This document shows positions 1 through 11,101 of a DNA stretch of 64,000 bases, piece by piece (within the stretch, counting starts at the first letter, position 1; each line of letters starts with the position of its first letter). Source of the DNA: Arenicola marina. Taxonomy: Eukaryota; Annelida; Polychaeta; Arenicolidae. Both the position numbers and the translations under genes were made by a program. The DNA is taken from the NCBI GenBank assembly GCA_964019135.1, contig OZ025260.1, positions 29,940,254 through 30,004,253 of the forward strand. Direction: 5' to 3'. The notes below the pieces were generated by a model that worked only from the letters and a program-made list of their open reading frames with translations, had not been told where the DNA came from and made no database searches.

Positions 1-2680
1 ACACATCAACAATATTCATCCTTAGACACATCCCCAGCCACATCCCAGATATGTCCTCAGACACATTCCCAGACACATCTTCAGACACATCCTCAGACAC
101 ATCCCCAGACACACTAAGAGACACATCAACAATATTCATCCTTAGACACATCCCCAGCCACATCCCAGATATGTCCTCAGACACATTCCCAGACACATCT
201 TCAGACACATCCTTAGACACATCCCCAGCCACATCCCAGATATGTCCCCACACACATCCCTATACACATCCCCAGACACATACTTAAACATCCCCAGACA
301 CATCCTTAGACAGATCCTCAGACACATCCTCAGACACATTCCCATACACATCCCCAAACACATCTCCAGACATATCCCCATACACATCCCCAGGGACATC
401 CTCAGACACATCCTCAGACACACCCTCAGACACATCCTCAGACACATCCCCAAACACATTCCCAGACACATACCCAGACAGATCTTGACAAGTCGTCAGA
501 CACATCCCCACAAACATCCTAAGACACATACCCAAACATCTCCAGACACATCCTCAAACACATCGCCAGACACATCCCCAAACACATCTCCATACACATC
601 CTCAGACACATCCCCACATACATCTCTAAACACATCCCCACACACATCCTAAGACACATACCCAAACATCTCCAGACACATCCTCAAACACATCGCCAGA
701 CACATCCCCAAACACATCTCCAGACATATCCCCAGACACATCCTCAGACACATCCCCATACACATCCCCAGGCACATCCCAAGACACATCCCCATACACA
801 TCCCCAGGCACATCCTCAGACACATCCTCAGACACATCCTCAGACACGTCCTCAGACACATCCCGAAACACATTCCCAGACACATCCCCAGACAGATCCT
901 CAGACAAATCGTCAGACACATCCCCAGGCACATCCCCAGGCACATCCTCAGACACATCCTCAGACACATCCTCAGACACATCCTCAGACACATCCTGAGA
1001 TACATCCCAAGACACAACCCCAGACACATCCTCAGACACATCCCAGACACATCCCCAGATACATCCCAGACACATCCTCAGACACATCCTCAGACACATC
1101 CCCATACACATCCCCAGACACATCCCCACACACCCTCAGACACATCCCCAGATATATCCTCAGACAAATTCCCAGACACATTCAGAAACACTTTCTCGGA
1201 CACATCGTCAGACACATCCCCAAACACATCCCCAGATAAATCTTCAGACACATCCTCAGACACATCCCCAGACACATCCCCAGACACATCAACAAGATTC
1301 ATCCTTAGACACATCCCCAGACACATCCCAGATATGTCCTCAGGCACATTCCCAGACACATCTTCAGACACATCCTCAGACACATCCCCAGACACACTCA
1401 GAGACACATCTCCATACACATCCTCAGACACATCCCCACACACATCCCTATACACATCCCCAGACACATCCTAAGACACATTCCCATACACATCCTTAGA
1501 CACATTCCCATACACATCCCCAAATACATCTCCAGACATATCCCCATACACATCCCCAGGGACATCCCCAGGCACATCCCACACACATCCTCAGACACAT
1601 CCTCAGACACACCCTGAGACATCCTCAGATACATGCCCATACATATCCCCATACACATCCCCAGACACATCCTCAGACACATCCTCAGACACACCCTGAG
1701 ACATCCTCAGACACATGCCCATACATATCCCCCTGCACATCCCCATACACATCCTCAGACACACCCTCAGACACATCCTCAGACACATCCCCAGACACAT
1801 CCTCGGACCCATTCACAGGCACATCCTCAGACACATCTTCAGACACATCCTCAGACACATCCCCAGACACATCCTCAGACGCATCCCAGACACATCCCCA
1901 GACAGATCCTCAGACAAGTCGTCAGACACATCCCCAGGCACATCCTCAGACACATCCCACACACATCCTCAGACACATCCTCAGACACATCCTGAGACAT
2001 CCTCAGATACATGCCCATACATATCCCCATACACATCCCCAGACACATCCTCAGACACATCCTCAGACACACCCTGAGACATCCTCAGATACATGCCCAT
2101 ACATATCCCCCTGCACATCCCCATACACATCCTCAGACACACCCTCAGACACATCCTCAGACCCATCCACAGGCACATCCTCAGACACATCCTCAGACAC
2201 TTCCTCAGACACATTCCAAGACACATCCCCATACATATCCCCAGACCCATCCTCAGACACATCCTCAAACACATCCCCAAACACATCCACAGACACATCC
2301 CCAGACGCATCCTAAGACACATCCTAAGACACATCCTCAGTCAAATTCTCAGACACATCCTCAGACACATCCCCATACACATCCCCATACGCATCCTCAG
2401 ACACATCCTCAGACACATCCTCAAACACATCCTTAGACACATCCTCAGACACATCTCCATACACATCCCCAGACGCATCCTCAGACACATTGCCAAACAC
2501 ATCCCCAGACACATACTCAGACAGATCCTCAGACACATCCTCAGACACATCCCCAAACACATCTACAGACACATCCTCAGACACATCCTCAGACACATCG
2601 TTCGACTCATCCCCAGACACATCCTAAGACACATCCTCAGACACATTTCCCAGACACATCCCCAGACACATCCCCAAACA
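1..2680. repeat. 12-bp minisatellite (CAGACACATCCT type)
   Basis: About 220 tandem copies of a 12-bp unit, consensus CAGACACATCCT/CCCC, cover the left edge and continue out of the window. Variants (CATACACATCCC, CAGACAGATCCT, CAGGCACATCCC) recur in blocks, so local segments of several units have been re-duplicated; for example the first 120 bases are repeated nearly exactly once. As 12 is a multiple of 3 and most frames lack stops, both strands carry long open frames of four-residue repeats (DTSS, RHIL, QTHP, MCLR, DVSE). I do not regard them as genes: no unique flanking coding sequence is visible. Confidence 0.95.
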
Positions 2681-3478
2681 GACATACTCTCGTAGGCGCT
2701 TCACACTCCCCGTTGTGATTATGGCGCTGGGGAAACTGGAAGCCGACGCCAGAGCTTCCGGTTCCAGCTGCCTATTGTAGGTGAGCAGCTTGTCCTATAA
2801 TCTCTATTTGCGCAGTTAAGACGGAAGCCTCTGGAAGAGATTGTCACGGGGCCTTGTGTTATGGTGAGGTGGGAATCACCTTCCCGGCCCGGCTTCAAAC
2901 CAGTTCTGTAACTGCGTCGTTAGGACCAGGAGTTGATTAGTGACACATCACATCAGCCAGGTGTACAGCCGCTCCAGCCGGTGGCAGGCAAGGTGCGCAC
3001 AACAGATGGGCGATAATCCGACTGGCTTCTCATGTGACCAATAAGAGACCACAGGACACCCAAGGCCAATGTGCGACCTTCGCCATTGGCCATAATTGAA
3101 GCAGGCAGACATGTTGGGTCCGATGGAGCATGAAGACAAGAAGGTGGGAGCAGCCGGTGAAGCTCCGACACACCCATAGATGTGCATCTACGCGACACTA
3201 TTCATTAAATATCGACACTGTCTGTAATTCCATTAATTAACGGTCTCTCAGAATTGCGTTTGAACGGTAAGTCTGCCTGCAGCCTACGGTTGGTGGCGGA
3301 TGAGACACAAGCTAGATATATATATATGGCAACCGTCCTTCTGTTTAAATTGCGGAAAATAGTTCTCATTTGAATCCTCTTTTGGAGGCAGCAAAAAGTC
3401 ATTTCAGTTATTCAGCATGATCGCTGGTCGCTTGCTAAACGTGATGATCGTGGCTGTCGCCCCATTCTGACAGACGCG
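2681..3478. other. Unique DNA, no gene recognised
   Basis: Mixed-composition sequence between the 12-bp array and the hAT element. Open frames are under 85 codons and match no family I know. A short (TA)n run lies near 3316-3328. Confidence 0.5.
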
Positions 3479-3486
3479 GTCCTGGC

Positions 3487-4491
3487 CAGGCATGGGGTGA
3501 TTACATTGTAAATGTAATCGATTACGATTAAGATTACTTGGGAATTTCATGATTACGATTACGATTACGATTACAGGAAATATGAAAGTAATCGATTACG
3601 ATTACGATTACATTCAATGTAATCATGATTACAAGCGTGATTACATGGACTGTTTTTCGGCGTAATTGAAATAAAAAACACAACACTGACGGATAATCGC
3701 ACCTCTATCTTCCTGGATTCATTTAAACTTTAAAACTTTAGGATTCTCGCCGGAGAGGGAGGTGTCGCGCGTAAAAACTTATTACCTCTATGTTAAATAC
3801 CATGGAACTAAAGGAAGCCACACCGTTATATGACACAAGGGAATCTAGTCCAGCCACCACACCATACATCGCCGTGCACCAGTCCTGACCGAATCGAGTT
3901 CGTTTTATAACAACACCTCTTCCAATCAATCTATATAGAGAACAATAACACAAGCATCTACCACCCTCCCATCACAGCCCCCACCTACCTACCTACCCAT
4001 CACAGCCCCCACCTACCTACCTACCCATCGCAGCCCCCGCCCACCTACCTGCCCCCAACATATAGAACCCTAAGTCGCAATGGACTATTTCTAGCTATCC
4101 AATGCAAACAAGATAATGAGGGGATTAGAATGTGGCACCCCCAGCCAGCTTAATTGGTTATGTCTGGTTATTTGTCGGGTGGGGCAGGAAGGGCCAGGGT
4201 GGTTTCGAGGGGGGTCGGATCTCTACAGTAAGACTGCAGTGGCGAGTTTCCGTATGTGATACAGGCGACATGGAAAGGATGACGATCAATTGGAGATCAA
4301 ACAGCCCGAGCGAACATAGCAAAGTAATCATCAAAAGTAATCATGATTACGATTACATTAGCAATGTAATCGATTACGATTACGATTACATTGCCTTAAA
4401 AACCAATTTAATCGATTACGATTACGATTACTTGAAAAATGTAATCGATTACAATCGATTACGATTACCGATTATGATTACCCCATGTCTG
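3487..4491. mobile_element. Non-autonomous hAT transposon, complete
   Basis: The element begins CAGGCATGGGGTGATTAC and ends with the inverted form (reverse complement CAGACATGGGGTAATCAT). It is flanked by a perfect 8-bp direct repeat GTCCTGGC at 3479-3486 and 4492-4499. CAG termini plus an 8-bp target duplication are the classic hAT signature. Next to each end are about 150 bases dense in the sub-motif CGATTA/TAATCG (near 3505-3655 and 4322-4478), arranged in inverted orientation; such arrays resemble subterminal transposase-binding repeats. The 1005-bp body has no transposase; it includes a CCTACCTACCCATC direct repeat around 3960-4050. It was presumably mobilised in trans by an autonomous relative. 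The perfect target duplication suggests a fairly young insertion. Confidence 0.9.
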
Positions 4492-4499
4492 GTCCTGGC

Positions 4500-5207
4500 C
4501 AGCATTGCACACATATAGTACCGCCAGCTAGCGAGCCTTTCCGTAATTAACTGATGAACTGTGCTTCCGTCTAGTGGGCCAGATGGTAACAATAGTGCAA
4601 CGGTGCGACGAGAAGCCAGAAGATTGCTGTCCATGGCAAGAAAACTAACCTTTGGCTTACTAAGCTTAGAGTGCAAAACAGTGGATATCAAAATGTGCAG
4701 ATCAAAAGCTATTTCGACGCCAAGCAGTGCGTCATTGCCTTATAACTTAAAAGTTTGTGACGTCGCACCTCTATCTTAAGTATTTTAAAAAGGCACTAGG
4801 AACCTGAGAATTTTCTTATTTCGTCTCTCGCTTCTGAAAGCAATAAAATAGCTGATTGAAACCGGTTCATCTTCCATCTTGGAACCCACGAAACGTGTTG
4901 TAGTACATGTTAGGTTTGAGTCATACGTGAGCTATGCTGAAACAACGGTTCGCCCTGACAAGGAAGCACCGACGGACCCTCAAGTCAGTTTAGTTCATCA
5001 AATTACAAGAACAAAGTCGTGTTTCGGATCAAAGCACCTAGGCTACTTTACATGGATTATGTGCCATTATACAGGCGATCATTGTCACTTGAAGATGGAA
5101 TATGATATAGTCGTGCAAATTATTGGATGCTAAAAGGATATGATATGCAGCGATGTTGCGATGCTGTTTGCAAACAAGAAACACCACGTTAAGTACGTTG
5201 TTGATGG
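4500..5207. other. Unique DNA, no gene recognised
   Basis: Between the hAT target duplication and the foldback element. Only short open frames (under 85 codons) without recognisable domains. Confidence 0.5.
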
Positions 5208-5214
5208 ATATGAT

Positions 5215-5500
5215 GTTACGTTGCAAAATGTCCGCCCGTTGCAAAATGTCCGCCAGGCAAATATCGTTGCATTATGTCCGCCCAAAAAGCAATTCGTCGT
5301 TGCAAAATGTCCGCCCGGAAAATATCGTTGCATTATGTCCGCCCAAAACTCAATTTGTCGTTGCAAAATGTCCGCCCGGAAAATATCGTTGCATTATGTC
5401 CGCCCAAAACTCAATTCGTCGTTGCAAAATATCCGCCCGGGAAATATCGTTGCATTATGTCCGCCCAAAACTCGATTCGTCGTTGCATTATATCCGCCCA
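5215..5500 (+). repeat. Left tandem-repeat arm of foldback element
   Basis: A short start unit, then about four copies of a ~67-bp unit alternating GTTGCAAAATGTCCGCCC and GTTGCATTATGTCCGCCC. By eye it matches the reverse complement of 9541-9824 at well over 90 percent. The open frames across it (such as KMSARKISLHYVRPK) come from the repeat and are not genes. Confidence 0.9.
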
Positions 5501-5561
5501 CTGCATGATGTCTTTGTCGCATGATCAGCTCTATATACCTATCATTTCTTACTATATGATG

Positions 5562-5665
5562 AGCCGCCCATTTAGCTCAGTATCTTAAGTAGCGCGCTTG
5601 ACATGAGCTCCGCTCTGGAACTGAGAGCCTAACGGTAGTCGAGTCGCGAGCCCTTGGTAAGGGGG
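5562..5665 (+). mobile_element. SINE, tRNA-derived head (degraded)
   Basis: A tRNA-like start with an A-box-like TTTAGCTCAGTATC stretch is followed by GAGAGCCTAACGG and a weak B-box-like GTCGAGTCGCGAGCCC. The order and the GAGAGCCTAACGG motif are shared with the intact SINE at 49747-49953, so this is a diverged relative. The 3' part cannot be followed past the G-run at about 5660. Confidence 0.6.
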
Positions 5666-6030
5666 GGGGGGTGGGGTAAGCCCTACCCGGGCGACTCTCA
5701 GCATAATGGCGGCATTGCGGCGACACCCCCCTCCAATTTCTCTTTCTCTCTCTCCATCCCCGTGTCCCCACGTACCCCGCACCCCACCTCCTTGTTCTAA
5801 AAATTTCAACATTTGATGACTTTTGCAGTTTTCATCATTAAGTTATAATAGAGACTTCTGTTGGTTTGCTATTATTAAATTGTAATTTAATAATAGCAAT
5901 AGTGAAGGAGGGACAGATGTGAACTTCAGCATAAAATATGCCGAGACCCGGTGGCGGAGGCGGGGGGGGGGTGTACATACAAGTGTAATATAACCTTATT
6001 TAAGTTGCCCCATACTTGTTCCATTATGAT
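5666..6030. other. Interior filler of foldback element, G-rich tracts
   Basis: Contains poly-G tracts near 5660 and 5965 and a pyrimidine-rich stretch near 5725-5760. No gene or defined element seen. Confidence 0.5.
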
Positions 6031-6034
6031 TATG

Positions 6035-6228
6035 CGATAATTTTTGTTTCACTGTTTTTTTTTTGTTTTTTTGTGGCTCCTATGCTAGCGACCTTCGTGG
6101 TCTTAATAGGAATCTCCAGAGTGAGAATTGGTTAATTTATCACGTTTTTTTGTATTTGACGATTGCATGCATTCGATCTTGCTCAAATAAATGATATTGA
6201 ATTGAATTGAATTGAATTGAATAGGTTG
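6035..6228 (+). mobile_element. LINE 3' end with (TTGAA)n tail
   Basis: A short 3'-UTR-like segment with a small GACC-TTCG-TGGTC hairpin near 6089-6101 and AAATAAATGATA is followed by four to five TTGAA units ending at about 6222. Non-LTR retrotransposons of several invertebrate clades end in short tandem tails of this kind, so I read it as the 5'-truncated 3' end of a LINE on the plus strand. No RT coding is left. Confidence 0.6.
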
Positions 6229-6267
6229 GGGGTAGGGGGTCTGCGGAAAAGCCCCCCCCCTTTTCAC

Positions 6268-6450
6268 CTCCTAAATCCGCTCGGTCGGGGCGTTTTACCA
6301 CCAAAATCCGCTCTGTCGGGGCGTTTTACTACAAAATCCGCTCGGTCGGGGCGTTTTACCACCAAAAGCCGCTCGATCGGGGCGTTTTACCACCAACATC
6401 CGCTCTGTCGGGGCGCTTTACCGCTAAAGTCAGCTCGTACGGGGTATTTT
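6268..6450. repeat. ~32-bp tandem repeat (CGGTCGGGGCGTTTTACC)
   Basis: Five to six copies of a ~32-bp unit of the form CCGCTCGGTCGGGGCGTTTTACCACCAAAA (shown here only as consensus order: CCGCTCGGTCGG, GGCGTTTTACC, ACCAAAA). A related inverted stretch lies at 61725-61810, so the unit is dispersed in the genome. Confidence 0.8.
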
Positions 6451-6479
6451 TTCCCGGCAACCCGCTCCATGAATGTACA

Positions 6480-6585
6480 TTTTCAGAGCCCCCCCCCCCC
6501 CTCCCTCCCCCCCGGTCGCATGTTCCAATGGATCCTCCCCCCACCCTTTTTTTTCAAATTCCTGGATCCGCCCCTGCAGCATGTT
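6480..6585. mobile_element. Possible hAT-like terminus with poly-C tract
   Basis: Poly-C followed by TTTTTTTTCAAATTCCTGG and ATCCGCCCCTG. Read in reverse this gives CAGGGGCGGAT then CCAGGAATTTG, a start resembling many hAT-type MITEs. No partner end or 8-bp target duplication was found, so it is a fragment at best. Confidence 0.35.
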
Positions 6586-6589
6586 ACTT

Positions 6590-7390
6590 TCTTGTCAGTA
6601 TCTGAAGTAAATACTCTCCAATTGTGCCTACCGTTAGCAAAGATTATCCATTTCATGCTCACGAATATCACCACGTGTAAGCGTCGCTTAGTGTATGGAT
6701 CGATCTATTCAGCCGGCTCGATCAAAATAGACCATCGTCAATTTCTCGATTCACCAATAGTTATTGACTCTGTTATGCTGCCTAGGGCACCTACCCAAAC
6801 AATCGATATAGACAATCATATATTGCTTTGTAGGCAATCGCACGATGGCTGGACCGGGCCAAGAAGCCCCTCGATGCCATGAATATTGGTTGAAACATGC
6901 CCAAGACTTAGTGTCGGAGTCGAGATATCATGATACATTGTCATAGTTTACAGATGGCATGTTTTACTAAATCTGACTTTTGCATACGCTTTATGCTTGG
7001 AATGTGGGCCTAGTTCATCGCTCGATTACCCCTTAGTCGAAAGCAAGCGGCGACACGCATAGATGTTGCCTTTGCACCCCTGCCTCCACTCCTCCCAATT
7101 GTCTACATTCCAAGTAAATGGAAGACGGGTGGGGGAAGGGCGACTCGGAGACAAACGGGGCACCCGTTTTATCATCTAATTACATCACCCTGAACCGCCA
7201 TTGGGTCCCACCCGGGGATCCCACGTGTGCCCTCATCCAATCTACGTATCTTCCTACACACACGAAATGTAATAGAATGTGCTTTCTGCGATTATATATT
7301 TGGGTTGCGTTGAAAATTCCTGTTCACGTTGACGTTGATACGAAAGCTTGTTAGGGCTCTTCAGATTGTTTTTTTATTAATCCACATATT
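6590..7390. other. Unique DNA inside foldback element
   Basis: No recognisable coding, RNA or repeat. Open frames continue from the tandem repeat at 6268-6450 but carry no domain. Confidence 0.45.
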
Positions 7391-7394
7391 TTCT

Positions 7395-7560
7395 GCTTGT
7401 CAACCAGCAGTTAAATATTCAAACCCGGAGTAGATGCTTTTAACTGTAATAAATGATTTAAACCTGAATAAATTATTAAAACTGGGAATTAATTATTCAA
7501 ACCAGGAGTAAATGATTCAAACTCCGGATATTTGGTGTCAAATCTGGATCTGTCGGGTCA
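7395..7560. repeat. Degenerate ~28-bp AT-rich repeat
   Basis: Five to six loose copies of a segment like TAAATGATTCAAACCNGGAG, with TTAATTATTCAAACC and TAAATTATTAAAACT variants. Strongly diverged. Confidence 0.6.
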
Positions 7561-8094
7561 ATCTGGATCCCGAAATCACAAAAAAGGCACACGTTTTTGG
7601 TTTTTAAAGCAACCTCTATTGTCCCATTTACATTTTGCATTTCATGGTATTATAGGTTCCCACGAGGTCCATGTGATCTTACGAGTGCTAGACAGGGGGT
7701 TTTCTCATTCCATTTCGGCATGTCAAATGGAGACAACGCTTAGCAAGGCTCGTAATAAACGTAAGAAATTCTTATTCTTGACAAATATCTCCTTGAAAAT
7801 GTGCAATGCGCACGTTGTAGATTAAGATAATCCACAAGGAAGGCAACATATGCCGTGGAATTAAACCTATAATCATGTTACAAGCCTTTTGATAGTGACA
7901 GGGCAATACAATTGGAAAGGTAAGTCATGTATTGTGACACCTTGATTGGATGAAGGGCCATATTTATCACGGTCCATGCATCGGGAAGAACAAATGGACG
8001 CATGTCACAACGTGGAATCGCTTTTCGGCGAACGGCTTACCATAACTACCATGATGACGTAACGGGAAGCATATAGGAGTCAACCACGCCGTAT
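7561..8094. other. Unique DNA inside foldback element
   Basis: One 97-codon open frame (7532-7825) with no recognised domain. Nothing else seen. Confidence 0.45.
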
Positions 8095-9135
8095 TGACCT
8101 GTCAGATCCTGATTTAATCCATCGTATCAGTATTTGACTATGATCATCTCCAATAAACCTCTAGGATCCCAATTGGATCCCCAGGATCCGAACTGATTCA
8201 TAGAAGCCCGATTTACACCTTAGATCCAGAGCGGATTCTTCACAATTCGATTAGGATTGACCCTTCTGATCCATATTTGTGCCCTCAGACCCGGATTTGA
8301 CCTCTTAGATCCATATTTTACCCCTTAGATCCAATTTGACCCTTCTGATCCAGATTTGACCTCTTAAATCCAGATTGAACCATCAGATCTAGATTGACCC
8401 CTCAGATCCAGATTTGACCCTCAGATCCAGATTTGACCTCTCGGATCCAGATTTGACCTTCAGATCCAGATTGAACCCGCAGATCCAGATTTGACATCTC
8501 AGATCCAGAGTTGACCCTTCAGATATAGATGTGACCTCTTAAGTCCAGATTTTGACCCTTCAGATCCAGATGTGACCCTTCAGATCCGGATTGACCCATC
8601 AGATTTAGATTGACCCCTCAGATCGAGATTGACCCCTAAGGTCCAGATTTGACGCCCCAGATCCAGATGTGACCTCTGAAATCCAAATTTGACCCCTCAG
8701 ATCCAGGTTTGACCCCACATATCCAGATTTGACCTATGAGATCCAGATTGACCCTTTAAATCCAGATTTGATCTCTTAGGTCCATATTATACCCCTCAGA
8801 TCCAAATTGACCCTTCAGATCCAGCTTTGACCTCTTAGGTCCATTTTATACCCCCTCAGATCCAAATTGACCCTTCGGATCCAAATTTGACCTCTTAAAT
8901 CCAGATTGAACTATCAAATCCCGATTGACTCCTTAGATCCGGATTGACCTTTCAGATCCAGATTTGACCTCTTAAATCCAGATTGAACTATCAAATCCCG
9001 ATTGACCCCTCAGATCCAGATTGACCTTTCAGATCCAGATTGACTCTTTATATCGAGATTTGACCCTCAGACCCAGATGTGACCCCTTATATCCAGATTT
9101 GACCCCTTGTATCCAGATTGACCGTTCCTATCCCG
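8095..9135. repeat. ~20-bp minisatellite (GATCCAGATTTGACCCCTCA)
   Basis: About 50 diverged copies of a 19-21-bp unit, consensus GATCCAGATTTGACCCCTCA. Units differ in length and by many substitutions, so the array is older than the others in the window. The stretch around 8750-9010 shows a re-duplicated multi-unit block (TCTTAGGTCCAT... and TCTTAAATCCAGATTGAACT). Confidence 0.9.
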
Positions 9136-9366
9136 GAGACACATGTCCAGATCGACACAACCCACCGTCACACCCATCTCTTTCCTCCCCGTCAATGCTC
9201 ACTCACACAAGCAGGTTTGAGCAGTCCCCACAGTAACCTTTTCTCAGAATTATTGGCCCCATCTGCCAATGATTAAGGACAGAATAAAAATATTGCGACC
9301 TTGAGCTTTGACCTACATACCCCGCTAATGAACTTGACCGAGCCATGTCGGTGACACGCAGACGCA

Positions 9367-9388
9367 CACACACACACACACACACACC
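9367..9388. repeat. (CA)n microsatellite
   Basis: Eleven uninterrupted CA dinucleotides. Confidence 0.95.
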
Positions 9389-9540
9389 TGTAGACAAACA
9401 GACAAATTGAGATATGTCGGAAACATCCGTCATAACAACTCAGACCGACATATAAAATTTAGATAATAACAGAACACACCGAGATTAGACTTTAAAATCT
9501 TACATTTTCGTTTTGAAAAAACGGAACCAACCGACATACC

Positions 9541-9824
9541 GGCGGACATTTTGCAACGACGAATTGAGTTTTGGGCGGACATAATGCAACGATATTTGCC
9601 GGGCGGACATTTTGCAACGACGAATTGAGTTTTGGGCGGACATAATGCAACGATATTTGCCGGGCGGACATTTTGCAACGACGAACTGAGTTTTGGGCGG
9701 ACATAATGCAACGATATTTTCCGGGCGGACATTTTGCAACGACGAATTGCTTTTTGGGCAGACATAATGCAACGATATTTGCCTGGCGGACATTTTGCAA
9801 CGGGCGGACATTTTGCAACGTAAC
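9541..9824 (-). repeat. Right tandem-repeat arm of foldback element
   Basis: Inverted copy of 5215-5500, about four ~67-bp units. It ends at the element boundary with GTAAC, followed by the ATATGAT target duplication. Confidence 0.9.
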
Positions 9825-9831
9825 ATATGAT

Positions 9832-10660
9832 ACGCTTTGGAAAAAGAGCTTGCGGTATTCACGAGAAGAAAATGATTTTTAGTGAGATTACTAAAGGATA
9901 TAAGGACATGTATTTTGAATAAAACATTATATATATGATCTCAATTTCAGTTTCAAAAAATAGATTTTGTGATTGTTTTAAAGAGAAATGCGGATATGTT
10001 TTTTTGCCATATTGCCAACACATAACGTAATGCAAGCTCCCCGCACGGTGGCCCTACACAAGCTAGCTTTTACTGCTGCTGTCGGCCGGGGGCAAATGTC
10101 TTGAAAAAGATTCTTGAAAAACGGCCAAATCAGCTGTAATGTCTTGCAAAATTATAGTTTTCAAGAATAAAACATAAAAATAACGAGCTTTGTGTATTTA
10201 ATAGAGCAAAAAGCATCTTGCACATTTTCGAAAAAGTTATAATTGTGACGGAACTCTTTCTTTTCATCACCTGATTCCATGTGTTATTAGGCTTAGGCTG
10301 GGTTCCGGCACTAATTTGTAGAAATGCGAGACGCATTTTTCCCATTCATTTGCGCAGCGCCGACCTGGCGAGCGAGTGTGAAAATGCACGGAGAACGCAG
10401 GCGACAACAGAGATATAATGGAGCCCTAGCGGAGTGAGACGAAGGCAGAGAGTGAACGTAACGTAGACCGCCCTACTTTTAATGCCTTAAGGCAAATATC
10501 ATTTAGCAATTGTGCGAGAGCATTCCAGCGGGAGTCAAGCTTCCAGTTCATCGTTCATTGTGGTTATTTCTGCAAACATCAAGTAGTGCTCATAATTGGC
10601 GTTGACTGGGATTACCGATTTAATTGTGTCACATAGAAAAAAGATTGTTTAACTGAAATA
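9832..10660. other. Unique DNA, no gene recognised
   Basis: AT-rich at first, then a higher-GC patch at 10340-10500. The latter lies just upstream of the ETS/CCAAT array and could be a transcription start region, but no exon can be supported. Confidence 0.4.
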
Positions 10661-10661
10661 T

Positions 10662-10765
10662 AGTTTGGTCTCGTTAACCGGAAGTGCTCCCTGATTGGTC
10701 TCGCCAACCGGAAGTTAATCTGATTGGTCTTGTCCACCGGAAGTGCTATCTGATTGGATCGGTCG
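10662..10765. promoter_or_regulatory. Tandem ETS/CCAAT-box array (promoter-like)
   Basis: Three copies of a ~30-bp unit each hold an ACCGGAAGT ETS-type site (CCGGAAGT at 10678, 10708, 10737), and inverted CCAAT boxes (ATTGG at 10694, 10723, 10753) sit between and after them at 29-30-bp spacing. Paired GABP/ETS and NF-Y sites are a known composition of metazoan housekeeping and bidirectional promoters. The sequence shows the motifs directly; function is inferred. No downstream exon is identified on either side, so it may be a promoter of a gene whose exons I cannot see, or a chance tandem repeat. Confidence 0.5.
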
Positions 10766-10814
10766 TAACCACAGACTTAGAGCCAATTGAGGTCAATGTA
10801 ACAAACATTGCGAG

Positions 10815-10862
10815 ACTTCAAGTACGATTTTAATTTTCATATTCGATCGATAAACATTTTAA
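10815..10862 (+). repeat. Dispersed repeat, copy of 17473-17520
   Basis: ACTTCAAGTACGATTTTAAT and the following ~27 bases (to about 10862) recur almost identically at 17473-17520. A neighbouring part of that later copy also recurs at 15392-15440. Probably a short dispersed element of unknown class. Confidence 0.7.
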
Positions 10863-11101
10863 TATGAATAGGCATTGCCTAAGTTGCGAGCTCACCCAAA
10901 TAAAAAAATAATAAAGGCCTAGCTCTTAAAGCTGCTGTATCAACGGCAGCAGCCAGCTGTCCTAATCTTATAGGTTTCTAGACAACTAGACTCAAAACCA
11001 ACACAGGTATAGTTGGTTTGAGGTTGAGTTAGCTTGGGGTCGAGTTGGCTTGGGGTTGAGTAGGTGATGGGTCGGGCATGTCGTGGGTCGAGTTGACTAA
11101 A

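Larger units (their letters stand above)
5215..9824. mobile_element. Foldback-type composite element with tandem-repeat TIRs
   Basis: The two ends are inverted copies of each other over about 285 bases and both start outward with GTTACGTTGCAAAATGTCCG. A 7-bp direct repeat ATATGAT sits immediately outside (5208-5214 and 9825-9831), which marks both boundaries as a single insertion. Each arm is itself a tandem array of a ~67-bp unit (TTGCAAAATGTCCGCCC... GCATTATGTCCGCCC), the architecture of Foldback (FB) and some Mutator-like elements; those families usually give 8-9-bp duplications, so the superfamily is unsettled. The 4-kb interior carries no transposase I can recognise; it holds a SINE head, a LINE 3' tail, G/C homopolymers and two minisatellites. 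It could be an element that captured filler DNA, or two solo arms that mobilised the segment between them. Confidence 0.75.

Noticed and set aside
51-2695. Long open frames on both strands of the 12-bp array
   Set aside because: Each reads a four-residue repeat dictated by the 12-bp unit; no unique domain, start context or splice site.
4132-4518. 128-codon frame with YDYDY repeats
   Set aside because: It reads through the CGATTA subterminal array of the hAT element.
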